NCBI RefSeq assembly: GCF_916618885.1
Contig: NZ_CAKAKH010000001.1
Location: forward strand, 1,847,005 to 1,911,004
Direction of reading: 5' to 3'
DNA length: 64,000 nucleotides
Source: Marinilactibacillus sp. Marseille-P9653
GTDB taxonomy: Bacteria > Bacillota > Bacilli > Lactobacillales > Carnobacteriaceae_A
Below, in pieces: positions 17,506-27,053 of the stretch (its first letter is position 1; each line of letters opens with the position of its first letter). The notes under the pieces were generated by a model. The model did no database searches and was not told the origin of the DNA. It saw only the letters and a program-made list of their open reading frames with translations. A program made the translations under genes and the position numbers.

Positions 17506-17536
17506 TTTCCTTCGCCTTCCTTACTCTTTCTTTTCG

Positions 17537-17851
17537 TTAATTTGAGCGGGGTAATCTAGTTGAATAAGCTTGGTACTTTTCTTTTTTAGATGGTTTGAAC
17601 AATACAAGTACTTTACCAATCGTTTGCACAACGTCTATAGAAGAATGATCTTCAATGAAAGCTTTCGCTTCTTTAGGCTCTAAATCTGTGTTTTGAAGTA
17701 ATTGAACTTTCATCAATTCTCTGTTCTCGATTGATTCTTCAAATTCTGCTACCATTTCTTCTGTTAGACCGTTTTTTCCGATCTGGAAGATTGGAGACAT
17801 TTCGTTAGCTTGTGCTCTTAAAAATCTTTTTTGCTTTCCAGTGAGTTTCAT
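17537..17851 (-). CDS. yhbY: YhbY-family CRM-domain RNA-binding protein (YqeI)
   Basis: A 104-residue single CRM-domain protein that associates with pre-50S particles. The family motif appears as IFQIGKNGLTEEMV (GxxG-type loop KNGL), and ELMKVQLLQN follows. The start MKLTGKQKRFLRAQA is the standard N-terminus, with AAGGA before it. It lies between yqeH and nadD; in Bacillus aroE separates yqeH from this gene, and here aroE is absent. Confidence 0.95.
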   Translation of the reverse strand: MKLTGKQKRFLRAQANEMSPIFQIGKNGLTEEMVAEFEESIENRELMKVQLLQNTDLEPKEAKAFIEDHSSIDVVQTIGKVLVLFKPSKKEKYQAYSTRLPRSN

Positions 17852-17884
17852 AGTTTTGTCCTTCCTTGAATCTGCTTAGTTTCG

Positions 17885-19012
17885 TTAAATTAATGATTTT
17901 CTGATTATGATATCGACGCCTTTAGGAGCCCATCCGGCAACTTTTGTTCCAGCATGTTCGATTGAGATCCAACCTAATCCAGAAAACACTAAATCAGTAG
18001 GTTCTTTGATCATAAATTCGAATCGTTTTAATTCTGGAAGTGTATCTAGACTTTCTTCGAAAGGAGGCGTTAACACTGCCCCTTTTTGTCTTGCATACAG
18101 GTCATCCGCTTTTTCTAGTTTTGTTCTGTGTATAGTCAATTCATTGGATAAATAACAAACAAAAGGTTGCTTACCGTTACCCTTGATATAGTCAAATCTT
18201 GCTAATCCACCAAGAAACAGTGTTTGCTCTTCGTTTAATTGATATACTTTTGGTTTAATTTCTTTTCTAGGTGTTACGTACTTCAGTTCTTTTGGAGTTA
18301 GATAATGGGCAATTTGAGAAGATTGAATAATTCCTGGTGTATCGACTAGTACGTGGTTATCATCCAGAGGTATTTCTATCTTACCAAGTGTTGTACCAGG
18401 GAAATAAGATGTTGTAATCACATCTTCAGTATCCGTAGCGAGCTTAATAATTTGATTAATCAGGGTTGATTTACCAACATTTGTCGTCCCAACGACATAT
18501 ACATCTTGTCCATTACGTTCTTTGTCGATCATTTTCATTAATGCTTCTACTGAATCAGCTTTGACCGCACTAGTTAAGAAAACTGCTTTTGGGTGTAAAC
18601 CTGCTTCATGAGCTCGTTCTGTAAGCCACTGTCTCATTTTTCCTTCTTTTAAAGATTTAGGAAGCAAGTCTGTTTTGTTTCCTACTAGAATCACCGGATT
18701 ATTTCCAGCAAATCGTTGAATTCCAGGAATAAAACTTCCATTGAAATCAAAAATATCTACAATATTGATGATTAAGGCTTTTTTATCGCTAATTTCGTGT
18801 AGCATATTCAAAAAATCAGCATCTGTTAGCTCAACGTCTTGAACTTCATTATAATGTCTTAACCGAAAACATCGTTTACAGTAAACTTCTTGGTCTTCAT
18901 CAATATTATTGATAACGGATTGCGGTAAAAATCCAGCTTTATTATCGTGTTCGGACTGTAGTACTGCACCACAACCGATACAGATCATATCAGTGTCGTT
19001 AGACTCGTTCAT
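17885..19012 (-). CDS. yqeH: Ribosome biogenesis GTPase YqeH
   Basis: A circularly permuted GTPase (375 residues) needed for 30S assembly. The N-terminal zinc finger has CIGC (11-14) and CKRC. The GTPase motifs then appear in permuted order: G4 NKTDLLP, G5 TSAVKA, G1 GTTNVGKST and G3 DTPG. A C-terminal treble-clef-like region follows. It overlaps yqeG by 14 bases. Motif order makes the call secure. Confidence 0.97.
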   Translation of the reverse strand: MNESNDTDMICIGCGAVLQSEHDNKAGFLPQSVINNIDEDQEVYCKRCFRLRHYNEVQDVELTDADFLNMLHEISDKKALIINIVDIFDFNGSFIPGIQRFAGNNPVILVGNKTDLLPKSLKEGKMRQWLTERAHEAGLHPKAVFLTSAVKADSVEALMKMIDKERNGQDVYVVGTTNVGKSTLINQIIKLATDTEDVITTSYFPGTTLGKIEIPLDDNHVLVDTPGIIQSSQIAHYLTPKELKYVTPRKEIKPKVYQLNEEQTLFLGGLARFDYIKGNGKQPFVCYLSNELTIHRTKLEKADDLYARQKGAVLTPPFEESLDTLPELKRFEFMIKEPTDLVFSGLGWISIEHAGTKVAGWAPKGVDIIIRKSLI

Positions 19013-19535
19013 GGATTGAGTTCCTCCATTTCATATCAGGATCTTTTTTTATAAGGTAATTCATAATTTTCAGTTCGATAAATCGATTGAATCTAGTATT
19101 CCAAGCATCTGAATCTAGTATGGGTTTCACAAGCACACTTCGAATACCAGCATGATTAGCGCCTTTTATATCAGTTATAATTTGATCACCAACCATTAAG
19201 ATTTCATCTTTCGTCATATCAAATTGCGCTTGAGCTTGTTTAAACCCTTTCTGAAGAGGTTTCATTGCGTTGGGGATGAAGTCAAGCTCTAGCAAAGTAG
19301 CTACTTTACCCACTCTTTTACGTTTATTATTTGAGATAATGACAACATGAATGCCACTTTTCTTCATCAATTCTATCCACTCTAGTGTTTCTTCCGTTGC
19401 TTCAGGATTATTCCATGCAATGAGCGTATTATCAAGATCTGTCAATACAACTTTTATGTTTTTTTTCTTCAACTGTTCAGGCGTAATTTGATAAATGGAA
19501 TTGACCATCCAAGTTGGCTTGAAACTGTTTAGCAT
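18999..19535 (-). CDS. yqeG: YqeG family HAD-IIIA phosphatase
   Basis: A HAD-superfamily phosphatase of 178 residues. Motif I is LTDLDNTLIAW with the catalytic Asp pair, motif II VVIISNN, motif III the KP region and motif IV VGDQIITDI. The substrate is not settled; related eukaryotic enzymes dephosphorylate phosphatidylglycerophosphate. The start is put at the ATG at 19535, preceded by GGAAAGGAAG; the frame can extend to a TTG at 19553, which would include this site. First gene of the yqeG-yqeM unit. Confidence 0.92.
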   Translation of the reverse strand: MLNSFKPTWMVNSIYQITPEQLKKKNIKVVLTDLDNTLIAWNNPEATEETLEWIELMKKSGIHVVIISNNKRKRVGKVATLLELDFIPNAMKPLQKGFKQAQAQFDMTKDEILMVGDQIITDIKGANHAGIRSVLVKPILDSDAWNTRFNRFIELKIMNYLIKKDPDMKWRNSIHERV

Positions 19536-19647
19536 TCGCTTCTTCCTTTCCAATGAGATGAACCGTTCTCGTTGACGACTATTTATATATTACAGGCTCT
19601 CGCAGGAAGAGCATTGGCCTAATAAATGGGTTCTATAAATATTCAAA

Positions 19648-19679
19648 AAAATAGGAAGCACCGTTAAGCACTTCCTATG
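19648..19679 (-). terminator. Strand-specific intrinsic terminator after ykuJ
   Basis: As RNA of the minus strand the sequence folds AGGAAGUGC / GUGCUUCCU around UUAACG, using two G-U pairs, and is followed by seven U. On the plus strand the same positions become C-A mismatches, so the hairpin should work only for ykuJ transcripts. Confidence 0.8.
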
Positions 19680-19688
19680 TGCATGACT

Positions 19689-19940
19689 TTAATCTTCAGT
19701 CGAAGTTGCTGGTTGTACGAGTTCTAAAATCTCAACAGCGACATAGTCAATGTTATCAAATTCATACGTCTGCGCACTTGTACGATCTTCCAATTCATAC
19801 ATGCGTGAGGCTTTGTCATAACGAACGATACATTGCTCCTTGCCGTCTTTTTCAAATCTTCTGACTTGGACTTCATCGCTTTCGTCTTCTCTCATCGCAT
19901 CTAATCTTCTTATAATCGGTATAAGTTGGGATGGTTTCAT
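19689..19940 (-). CDS. ykuJ: YkuJ family protein
   Basis: An 83-residue soluble protein of unknown function, matching the YkuJ family. Features are IIRRLDAM near the start, RRFEKDG, CIVRYD, YELED and the block YEFDNIDYVAVEI. It stands alone between a divergent aminotransferase gene and a strong terminator. The GGAAGGGGA site lies before the ATG. The structural family is known from B. subtilis, but I know of no activity. Confidence 0.88.
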   Translation of the reverse strand: MKPSQLIPIIRRLDAMREDESDEVQVRRFEKDGKEQCIVRYDKASRMYELEDRTSAQTYEFDNIDYVAVEILELVQPATSTED

Positions 19941-20129
19941 CTGGTATTCCCCTTCCTGCTTGTCTTCTAAACTTTCACTTACTTATTTTACCAGATTTCC
20001 CTGTAAATTACAGTAAGAGAGCTGGTTCTTTTTCAAGATCTCACCTTAAATGATAAAAATAAAAGAATTCCCTACTTTTTTTCTCATAGTATGATAAAAT
20101 GATTTCTAACAATCATTAGGAGGATCTTC

Positions 20130-21317
20130 ATGGATATGACCAATTTGCACCAATTATTCAATGCCCAGACACAAGAAATCGAAATATCCGGAATACGATT
20201 ATTTGACGAAAAAATTGCTTCTATAGATGGTTTGATTAAATTGACTTTAGGTCAGCCAGATTTCCCAACTCCTCAGCACGTTAAAGATGCAGGTATTGAA
20301 GCCATAAAGAATAATCTATCTTTTTACACAGGTATGGCTGGAGAATTACGCTTAAGAGAAGCTGTGGCCAACTTTATGAAAGTGAAGTACAACATTTCCT
20401 ATGATCCTCAATCAGAGATTCTTTCAACTGTCGGCGCAACTGAAGCTTTGGCAGCATCCTTGCTCGCGATTTTAAACCCTGGAGATAAAGTACTGATCCC
20501 TTCTCCGTTCTTTTCACTATACGAGCCACTCGTCATTTTAGGGAAGGCTGAACCCGTTTATATCGATACTACTGGAAATGATTTTATTCTTTCACCGGAA
20601 ATGATTCAAGAAGCGATGTCTATACATGGAGATAAAGTGAAGGCTATTATCTTGAATTATCCAACGAATCCTACAGGGGTAACTTGGAATCGCGAAGAAG
20701 TCATTGCAATCGCCAATACATTGAAACAATATCCTGATGTTTTTGCAATCAGTGATGAAATTTATAGCGAACTGGTTTATGAAGGTAGCCATATTTCTCT
20801 TGGAGAATATCTTTTTGATCAGACGATTGTTGTCAACGGTCTTTCAAAATCGCATGCTATGACCGGGTGGAGACTTGGATTCACTTTAGCTCCAAAAGCA
20901 ATTACGCAACAAATTATTAAAGTTCATCAGTATCTTGTAACGAGTGCTTCCAGTATCACTCAATACGCTGGAATTGAAGCACTGGAAAACGGCATGGATG
21001 ATGCTCTTCCCATGCGAGAAGAGTACAAGAAAAGAAGAGATTATATTTATGAAATCATGCATAGATTAGGGTTTGAAATTGCTAAACCAAACGGAGCTTT
21101 TTATATATTCGCAAAAATTCCTGAAGGTTATATCCAAAACAGCTTTGACTTTTGCTATGATCTAGCTCAAAAAGCTAAAGTTGGATTTATTCCTGGTGTT
21201 GCTTTCGGCAAAGCAGGAGAAGGTTTTGTTCGATTAAGTTATGCTTCCAGTATGGCTGAAATCGAAGAAGCTATGCACCGATTGACAAAATACATGGAAC
21301 AACCATCAGTAAACTAG
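20130..21317 (+). CDS. patA: PLP-dependent class I/II aminotransferase, PatA-like
   Basis: A 395-residue fold-type I aminotransferase. GQPDFPTP and FYTGMAGELRLREAV mark the N-terminal domain, NYPTNPTG the PLP ring region, SDEIYSEL the cofactor Asp/Tyr, and SKSHAMTGWRLGF the Schiff-base lysine at about residue 240. The closest known group is PatA of Gram-positives, thought to act on N-acetyl-L,L-diaminopimelate in lysine/DAP synthesis, but specificity cannot be read from sequence. AGGAGG lies 6 bases before the ATG. It is a monocistronic plus-strand gene ending in a strong terminator. Confidence 0.88.
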   Translation: MDMTNLHQLFNAQTQEIEISGIRLFDEKIASIDGLIKLTLGQPDFPTPQHVKDAGIEAIKNNLSFYTGMAGELRLREAVANFMKVKYNISYDPQSEILSTVGATEALAASLLAILNPGDKVLIPSPFFSLYEPLVILGKAEPVYIDTTGNDFILSPEMIQEAMSIHGDKVKAIILNYPTNPTGVTWNREEVIAIANTLKQYPDVFAISDEIYSELVYEGSHISLGEYLFDQTIVVNGLSKSHAMTGWRLGFTLAPKAITQQIIKVHQYLVTSASSITQYAGIEALENGMDDALPMREEYKKRRDYIYEIMHRLGFEIAKPNGAFYIFAKIPEGYIQNSFDFCYDLAQKAKVGFIPGVAFGKAGEGFVRLSYASSMAEIEEAMHRLTKYMEQPSVN

Positions 21318-21350
21318 AAAAAAGCCAATCAGCACTGATTGGCTTTTTTC
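21318..21350. terminator. Bidirectional terminator between patA and the convergent dehydrogenase gene
   Basis: A perfect hairpin with arms AAAAAGCCAATCAG and complement, a two-base CA loop, A-run on one side and T-run on the other. It starts at the patA stop and ends 7 bases before the stop of the opposing gene, so it serves both. Confidence 0.93.
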
Positions 21351-21356
21351 TATATA

Positions 21357-22223
21357 TTAGTCTTTCCACCATAACTGAATTAAAGCTTGTGTGCCTTCAT
21401 CTGCATGCCCAGCTTCTTTTAGTTGATCATAGAGTGCTTTAGCATTTTTTGTAGAAGGTAGATCTAGTCCCATTTTGTCAGCTTCGTCTAGAGCGATACC
21501 AAGATCTTTAATAAAATGTTTGACAAAGAATCCTGCTGAGTAGTCTTTTTTAAGAATACGTGGACCGTAGTTTTGAAGTGACCAGTTAGCAGCACTTCCT
21601 CCACCAACTGTCTTCAGCACTTTTTCCAGATTTAATCCAGCTGCTTTAGCGTAGACAAGTAATTCAGATAGTCCAGTCATCGTTCCGGCTATCATAATTT
21701 GATTAGCCATTTTAGTATGTTGACCACTTCCTGCTGCTCCTTGTAACTCAAGCGTTCCAGAAAACGTCATAAAAATAGGCTCAACTTGCTTGAAGGTTGA
21801 TTCATCTCCACCTACCATAGTCGTTACTGTCCCATTTTTTGCCCCTAGATCGCCTCCAGAAACTGGAGCATCTAACGAGTGTACGTTCTTTTCTTTTGCC
21901 GTATCGTAAATTCTCTGAGCAAGAGATGGCTTACTCGTTGTCAGATCTACTAGGACAGATCCTTCGTTGACCCCTTCAAAAATTCCGTTTTCTCCATAGT
22001 AAACTTCTTCTACATCTTCAGGAAATCCTACCATCGTAAAAATCAGCTCACTAGATTTAGCAATCTCTTTTGGTGTTTCTTTCCATTGCGCACCATTATT
22101 AATCAGCTCTTCTGCTTTGCTTTTTGTACGATTATACACATTAACATGATAACCCGCATCCATTAGATGACCAACAATTGAAGCACCCATTACGCCAGTA
22201 CCGATAAATCCGATTGTTTTCAT
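21357..22223 (-). CDS. NAD(P)-binding beta-hydroxyacid dehydrogenase (YkwC/GarR type)
   Basis: A 288-residue member of the 3-hydroxyisobutyrate / tartronate semialdehyde reductase family. The Rossmann motif GFIGTGVMGASI is at the N-terminus. The substrate motif DAPVSGGDLGAKNGT and the catalytic Lys region GQHTKMANQIMIAG are intact. The start is set at the ATG of MKTIGF, preceded by GGGAGAG; the open frame goes 42 bases further without support. It is a single gene between terminators. The actual substrate is unknown. Confidence 0.88.
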   Translation of the reverse strand: MKTIGFIGTGVMGASIVGHLMDAGYHVNVYNRTKSKAEELINNGAQWKETPKEIAKSSELIFTMVGFPEDVEEVYYGENGIFEGVNEGSVLVDLTTSKPSLAQRIYDTAKEKNVHSLDAPVSGGDLGAKNGTVTTMVGGDESTFKQVEPIFMTFSGTLELQGAAGSGQHTKMANQIMIAGTMTGLSELLVYAKAAGLNLEKVLKTVGGGSAANWSLQNYGPRILKKDYSAGFFVKHFIKDLGIALDEADKMGLDLPSTKNAKALYDQLKEAGHADEGTQALIQLWWKD

Positions 22224-22314
22224 ACTATTCTCTCCCTTATAGAAATACTGATTACAGTATAGCACTCGTTCGACCTTAGTTCAGTTAGAATTTTCATTAA
22301 TAAGCCATAAAAAT

Positions 22315-22354
22315 AAAGCACTTCAAAAGACTTAACGTCTTCTGAAGTGCTTTT
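22315..22354 (-). terminator. Intrinsic terminator of ptsHI
   Basis: A stem of about 17 pairs, AAAGCACTTCA-GAAGAC type arms around GTTAA, directly after the ptsI stop, followed by a T-rich run on the minus strand. Confidence 0.9.
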
Positions 22355-22356
22355 GT

Positions 22357-24081
22357 TTATTTTGCAGTATATTGTTCAACTAGTTTGATAACTTCTTCTG
22401 CTGAAGTGCATTCGTTAAGTGCTTTTTCACTTAATTCTTTCATCTCAGTTGAATCAAGTTCAGTTAATAGACTACGTGTTTTAAGAATGCTAGTTGCACT
22501 CATTGAAAACTCGTCAAGTCCAAGTCCAACAAGAATCGGCACAGCGATTTGATCTCCAGCCATTTCTCCACACATACCAGCCCACTTGCCTTCTTTATGC
22601 GCTGCATCAATAACATTCTTGATTAAGCGTAAAATTGAAGGGTTATATGGTTGGTACAAGTAAGAAACGCGTTCATTCATACGGTCAGCTGCCATTGTAT
22701 ATTGAATCAAATCATTCGTTCCAATACTAAAGAAGTCAACTTCTTTAGCAAACTGATCAGCTAAAACAGCTGCAGCTGGAATTTCAATCATGATACCAAC
22801 TTGAATGTCATTAGAAACTTCAATACCATTTTCAACTAATTTTGCTTTTTCTTCTTCTAGAATGGCTTTCGCGCTTCTAAATTCAGGAAGAGTCGCAATC
22901 ATAGGGAACATGATTCTCAAAGTCCCGTGAACTGACGCACGAAGTAAAGCACGTAGTTGTGTACGGAAAATCTCATCTTGATCCAAACTTACACGAATCG
23001 CTCTGTATCCTAAGAATGGGTTCATTTCATTAGGAAGTTCTAGATATGGAAGTTCTTTATCCCCACCAATATCCATCGTACGTACAACAACAGGTTTTCC
23101 ATCCATGCCTTCTAGTACTGCTTTATATGCAGTATATTGTTCGTCTTCAGTAGGTAGTTCTTTTGAATCCATATAAAGGAACTCAGTACGGTATAAACCG
23201 ATTGCTTCGCCACCATTTTCAGTTACACCATTTAAATCTTTAGGTGTTCCGATATTAGCAGCTAACTCAACATGTTTACCGTCTTTAGTTACACTTTTTT
23301 CGTCTTTCAAGCGTTCCCATTCAAGTTTTAAAGAAGCAAATTCTTCTGCTTTATCGTTGTAAGCTTTTTTAGTATCTTCAGAAGGATTAACGAATACATC
23401 GCCTTCCATTCCATCAACTACTAAAAAGTCACCTTCTGATACAAGTTCCGTAATGTTGTTTGTTCCTACAATTGCAGGAATTTCCAACGAACGAGCCATG
23501 ATAGCAGAGTGAGACGTACGTCCACCAATATTTGTCACAAAAGCCTTTACAAATTCTTTATTTAACTGAGCAGTATCACTCGGTGTTAGATCTTCTGCAA
23601 TGATAATAACTTCTTCATCAATAGTTGCAGGAGTTGGAAGTTTTACGCCAAGCAAGTGAGACATTACACGCTTACGCACGTCACGGATATCCGCTGCTCT
23701 TTCTTGCATATAAGGGTTATCTTCCATGCCTTCAAACATTGTAATGAACATGTCAGATGTTTTTTGAAAAGCAGCTTCTGCATTAACCTTTTCATCATTG
23801 ATTACAGTGTTTGTTTGCTCTATCAAGTCAGGATCAGAAAGCACCATAGTATGTGCATCAAAGACTTGCGCCTCTTCTTCTCCAAGTGACTCAGCAGCAA
23901 TTGATCGTATATTAGCAAGCTCTTCTTTAGCAGTATCAATAGCAGCCTGAAGACGAGTTACTTCAGATTCAACGTCTGAAATCGTCTTTTTCTCAAATGA
24001 TAAATCAGGTTCTACTAAAAGATACGCTTTAGCTTGAGCGATACCATCACTTGCAGCAATACCAGATACTTGTGATGCCAT
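22357..24081 (-). CDS. ptsI: Phosphoenolpyruvate-protein phosphotransferase, PTS Enzyme I
   Basis: The 574-residue cytoplasmic Enzyme I starts the sugar phosphotransferase chain by moving phosphate from PEP to HPr. The active-site histidine is in [13 protein letters not shown], at about 188. PEP-binding blocks are [48 protein letters not shown] and the catalytic Cys in GMCGEMAGD. The start overlaps the ptsH stop (TAATG), so the pair is coupled. Length and motifs are complete. Confidence 0.99.
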   Translation of the reverse strand: MASQVSGIAASDGIAQAKAYLLVEPDLSFEKKTISDVESEVTRLQAAIDTAKEELANIRSIAAESLGEEEAQVFDAHTMVLSDPDLIEQTNTVINDEKVNAEAAFQKTSDMFITMFEGMEDNPYMQERAADIRDVRKRVMSHLLGVKLPTPATIDEEVIIIAEDLTPSDTAQLNKEFVKAFVTNIGGRTSHSAIMARSLEIPAIVGTNNITELVSEGDFLVVDGMEGDVFVNPSEDTKKAYNDKAEEFASLKLEWERLKDEKSVTKDGKHVELAANIGTPKDLNGVTENGGEAIGLYRTEFLYMDSKELPTEDEQYTAYKAVLEGMDGKPVVVRTMDIGGDKELPYLELPNEMNPFLGYRAIRVSLDQDEIFRTQLRALLRASVHGTLRIMFPMIATLPEFRSAKAILEEEKAKLVENGIEVSNDIQVGIMIEIPAAAVLADQFAKEVDFFSIGTNDLIQYTMAADRMNERVSYLYQPYNPSILRLIKNVIDAAHKEGKWAGMCGEMAGDQIAVPILVGLGLDEFSMSATSILKTRSLLTELDSTEMKELSEKALNECTSAEEVIKLVEQYTAK

Positions 24082-24347
24082 TATTCAGCCATTCCCTCGT
24101 TTTTGATTGTTTGTTCGATTCCTTCGATTGCTTCAGTTTCATCTGCACCTTCAGCAGAGATTGTAACTTCTGCGCCTTGACCTACACCAAGTGACATAAC
24201 ACCCATGATAGATTTCAAGTTTACAGATTTACCTTTGTACTCTAAAGTAATATCTGAGTTATATTTGCTCGCAGTTTGTACCAATAAAGTTGCTGGACGT
24301 GCGTGAATACCTGTTTCTGCAGTTACGTTATAGTTGCGTTTTTCCAT
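24081..24347 (-). CDS. ptsH: Phosphocarrier protein HPr
   Basis: An 88-residue phosphocarrier. His15 lies in [10 protein letters not shown] and the regulatory Ser46 in [11 protein letters not shown]. Both are present, so HPr kinase control and carbon catabolite repression are likely. The start ATG at 24347 is preceded by AGGGGAAAC; the frame is open to 24419 but that part is not HPr-like. The upstream region is shared with divergent clpE. I could not settle the promoter: several TTGA/TATT-like elements occur between 24380 and 24460. Confidence 0.98.
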   Translation of the reverse strand: MEKRNYNVTAETGIHARPATLLVQTASKYNSDITLEYKGKSVNLKSIMGVMSLGVGQGAEVTISAEGADETEAIEGIEQTIKNEGMAE

Positions 24348-24528
24348 TGTAAGTTTCCCCTTTACAAATTTAATAGTTTTGAAAATAGTAAAATAACCGT
24401 TACCATATAATATACTCAAAAACAGTAAATTTAGGCATAATAAGTCAATTTTACCTTTCTTCCTATACAGATTACCACTTTTCTTAATTACCTACAACTA
24501 TTTTTTACTATTTAGAGGTATTTATCAC

Positions 24529-24557
24529 TTGAAAGTCAAAATAGGTCAGAGTATAAT
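24529..24557 (+). promoter_or_regulatory. clpE promoter with CtsR box in the spacer
   Basis: TTGAAA at 24529-24534 and TATAAT at 24552-24557 are 17 bases apart, an excellent vegetative promoter. The spacer is filled by a CtsR-type direct repeat, AGTCAAA-ATA-GGTCAGA at 24534-24550 (consensus GGTCAAA-N3-GGTCAAA). Repressor bound there would block RNA polymerase directly. Confidence 0.85.
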
Positions 24558-24571
24558 AAAAGATAGCGATA

Positions 24572-24588
24572 GGTCAAAATTGGTCAAT
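24572..24588 (+). promoter_or_regulatory. Second CtsR box upstream of clpE
   Basis: GGTCAAA-ATT-GGTCAAT is a nearly perfect CtsR heptamer direct repeat, just downstream of the -10 in the probable start region. A further half-site (AAAGGTCAG on the minus strand near 24650) overlaps a second possible promoter, with CTGACC at 24649-24654 and TATACT at 24672-24677. The tandem sites imply tight class III heat-shock control. Confidence 0.85.
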
Positions 24589-24714
24589 GCGCTTTTTGCG
24601 GATATCTATCTGTGTAATTGATCACCAAAAATCAACTAATCTTTCCAACTGACCTTTTGCTTCTATCCTAGTATACTGTAATTACGATAAATAATAGAAA
24701 GGTCGTGACTAGAA

Positions 24715-26985
24715 ATGATTTGTCAAAGATGCATGCAACGAAATGCAACCATTCATTTAACGACAAGTGTTAACGGAAAAAAACGTGAAATAGACTTATG
24801 TCAGAAATGTTATAGAGAAATTAAACAACAAGAGGAGCAAAGAAGAATGAATCAAGGAGCGGGACAAGATCCTTTCGGTTTTGGAAACTTCGATGATCTT
24901 TTCAAAGCTTTATCACAAAACAATACAGGACCACAAAATCCACAGACACCCCCTACTCAACAGAATTTTAGAGGTAATGGTCAACAACCTCCTCAAAATC
25001 CAAATCGTAGAGGTGGGCTTCTAGGCGAATACGGAGTAGATTTAACTCAAATGGCTAAAGAAGGAAAAATCGATCCTGTAATCGGCCGTGATAAAGAAAT
25101 TGAGCGGGTTATTGAAATCCTTAACCGTAGAACTAAAAACAACCCTGTTTTGACAGGAGAAGCTGGTGTCGGTAAAACAGCTATCGTAGAAGGACTCGCG
25201 TTGAAAATTATTAATGACGACGTCCCACAAAAATTATTGAAAAAAGAAGTGATTCGATTAGATGTTGCTTCACTTGTTCAAGGTACAGGTATTCGTGGTC
25301 AATTTGAAGAGCGTATGCAGCAATTGATCAAAGAATTAAGAGATGATGATTCCATTATCCTATTTATCGATGAAGTTCATGAATTAGTAGGCGCTGGAAC
25401 AGCTGAAGGCAGCAGCATGGATGCAGGCAATATCCTGAAACCAGCATTAGCTCGTGGCGAGCTTCAAATGGTAGGCGCAACAACATTAAATGAGTACAGA
25501 AAAATAGAGAAAGATCCAGCATTAGAACGTCGTTTACAGCCAGTCCGAGTGAGCGAGCCATCTCTTGAAGAAGCCGTCACTATTCTTAAAGGTATTCAAA
25601 AACAATATGAGGATTATCATCACGTTAACTATACGGATAAAGCTATCCAGAGTGCGGTTGAATTGTCTCATCGATATATACAAGACCGTTTCTTGCCAGA
25701 CAAAGCCATCGATTTACTCGATGAAGCTGGATCTAAAAAGAACTTAACGATACGCACAATTGATCCTGAAGAAATTCAAGAGAAAATTGATGAAGCTGAA
25801 AAACAAAAACAAACCGCTCTTCAGCAAGAAGATTACGAAAAAGCAGCTTTCTACCGTGATCAAGTAACGAAACACAAAGAAATGATGAATCAGCAAACTC
25901 CAGAATCTGATTTGCCTGTTATTACTGAAAAAGATATGGTGCATATTATTGAACAGAAAACAGGTATTCCAGTCGGAGAACTGAAAGAAAAAGAACAAGA
26001 GCAATTAAGAGATCTCGATGATTCTCTTCGCAAACACGTTATTGGTCAAGATGATGCCGTTGAAAAAGTAGCTAAATCTATTCGAAGAAATCGAATCGGA
26101 TTGAGACAAAAAAATAGACCAATTGGTTCATTCTTATTTGTAGGACCAACTGGTGTTGGTAAAACGGAATTAGCTAAAACATTAGCCTTGGAGTTATTCG
26201 GAAGTAAAGATTCATACGTTCGCTTAGATATGAGTGAATTTATGGAGAAACACAGCACTTCCAAACTGATTGGCTCTCCTCCTGGTTATGTAGGATATGA
26301 AGAAGCTGGACAGTTGACCGAAAAAATACGTCGAAATCCATATAGCTTAATACTCGTGGATGAAGTTGAAAAAGCCCACCCCGACGTTCTTCATATGTTC
26401 CTACAGATTCTGGATGATGGACGTTTAACAGATGCTCAAGGTCGTACCGTGAACTTTAAGGAAACCATTATCATTATGACAAGTAACGCTGGGACAACGA
26501 ATGTTGAATCAAGTGTAGGTTTTGGTGCTCAAATCAGCGGACGTCAGCATTCACTTTTAAACAATCTAGGGGAATTCTTTAAACCAGAATTCTTGAACCG
26601 ATTAGATGGTATTGTTGAGTTCCATTCATTATCCAAAGAACATTTGCTGGAAATCGTTACGTTGATGTTAGAAGATATTAATACAGCACTTAAACAACAT
26701 AATATTACAGTTACAGTGGATGATGCTGCAAAAGAAAGATTAGTGGATCTTGGTTACGATCCTAAAATGGGTGCGCGTCCACTCCGTAGAGTGATTGAAG
26801 AGCAAATCGAAGATAAAGTTGCTGAGTTTTATCTAAACAATCCTCAAGTCGGAAATATTATGGCTACGGTAGACGATTCAAATTCAATCGTCATTACCCA
26901 ATATTCTGAAGAATCTTCGACTCCATCCGAAACGATTGAAACAAAAAATGATGATTCTGAATCTTCTGAAGAAACAGATGAATAA
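24715..26985 (+). CDS. clpE: ATP-dependent Clp protease ATPase subunit ClpE
   Basis: A Hsp100 unfoldase of 756 residues that feeds ClpP. The N-terminal zinc finger (C3, C6, C29, C32) distinguishes ClpE from ClpC. A Gln/Asn/Pro-rich linker follows (about 40-100). AAA domain 1 has Walker A GEAGVGKT near 148 and Walker [13 protein letters not shown]-type segment ([12 protein letters not shown], near 373) joins AAA domain 2, with GPTGVGKT near 477 and [12 protein letters not shown]. The C-terminus is an acidic Ser/Glu tail. The two CtsR boxes upstream fit its known role in heat and protein-damage stress. The ribosome site (AAAGGT) is only moderate. It ends at a bidirectional terminator. Confidence 0.98.
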   Translation: MICQRCMQRNATIHLTTSVNGKKREIDLCQKCYREIKQQEEQRRMNQGAGQDPFGFGNFDDLFKALSQNNTGPQNPQTPPTQQNFRGNGQQPPQNPNRRGGLLGEYGVDLTQMAKEGKIDPVIGRDKEIERVIEILNRRTKNNPVLTGEAGVGKTAIVEGLALKIINDDVPQKLLKKEVIRLDVASLVQGTGIRGQFEERMQQLIKELRDDDSIILFIDEVHELVGAGTAEGSSMDAGNILKPALARGELQMVGATTLNEYRKIEKDPALERRLQPVRVSEPSLEEAVTILKGIQKQYEDYHHVNYTDKAIQSAVELSHRYIQDRFLPDKAIDLLDEAGSKKNLTIRTIDPEEIQEKIDEAEKQKQTALQQEDYEKAAFYRDQVTKHKEMMNQQTPESDLPVITEKDMVHIIEQKTGIPVGELKEKEQEQLRDLDDSLRKHVIGQDDAVEKVAKSIRRNRIGLRQKNRPIGSFLFVGPTGVGKTELAKTLALELFGSKDSYVRLDMSEFMEKHSTSKLIGSPPGYVGYEEAGQLTEKIRRNPYSLILVDEVEKAHPDVLHMFLQILDDGRLTDAQGRTVNFKETIIIMTSNAGTTNVESSVGFGAQISGRQHSLLNNLGEFFKPEFLNRLDGIVEFHSLSKEHLLEIVTLMLEDINTALKQHNITVTVDDAAKERLVDLGYDPKMGARPLRRVIEEQIEDKVAEFYLNNPQVGNIMATVDDSNSIVITQYSEESSTPSETIETKNDDSESSEETDE

Positions 26986-26996
26986 GATATAAACAC

Positions 26997-27049
26997 AAAA
27001 ACGCACCTCCGTTCAAACTGCAATTGTGCAGTAACGGAGGTGCGTTTTC
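26997..27049. terminator. Bidirectional terminator between clpE and prfC
   Basis: A long hairpin: outer arms AAAACGCACCTCCGTT and complement, an inner CTGCA/TGCAG stem, and A- and T-runs at either end. It lies between the stops of the convergent clpE and prfC genes. Confidence 0.92.
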
Positions 27050-27053
27050 TATT

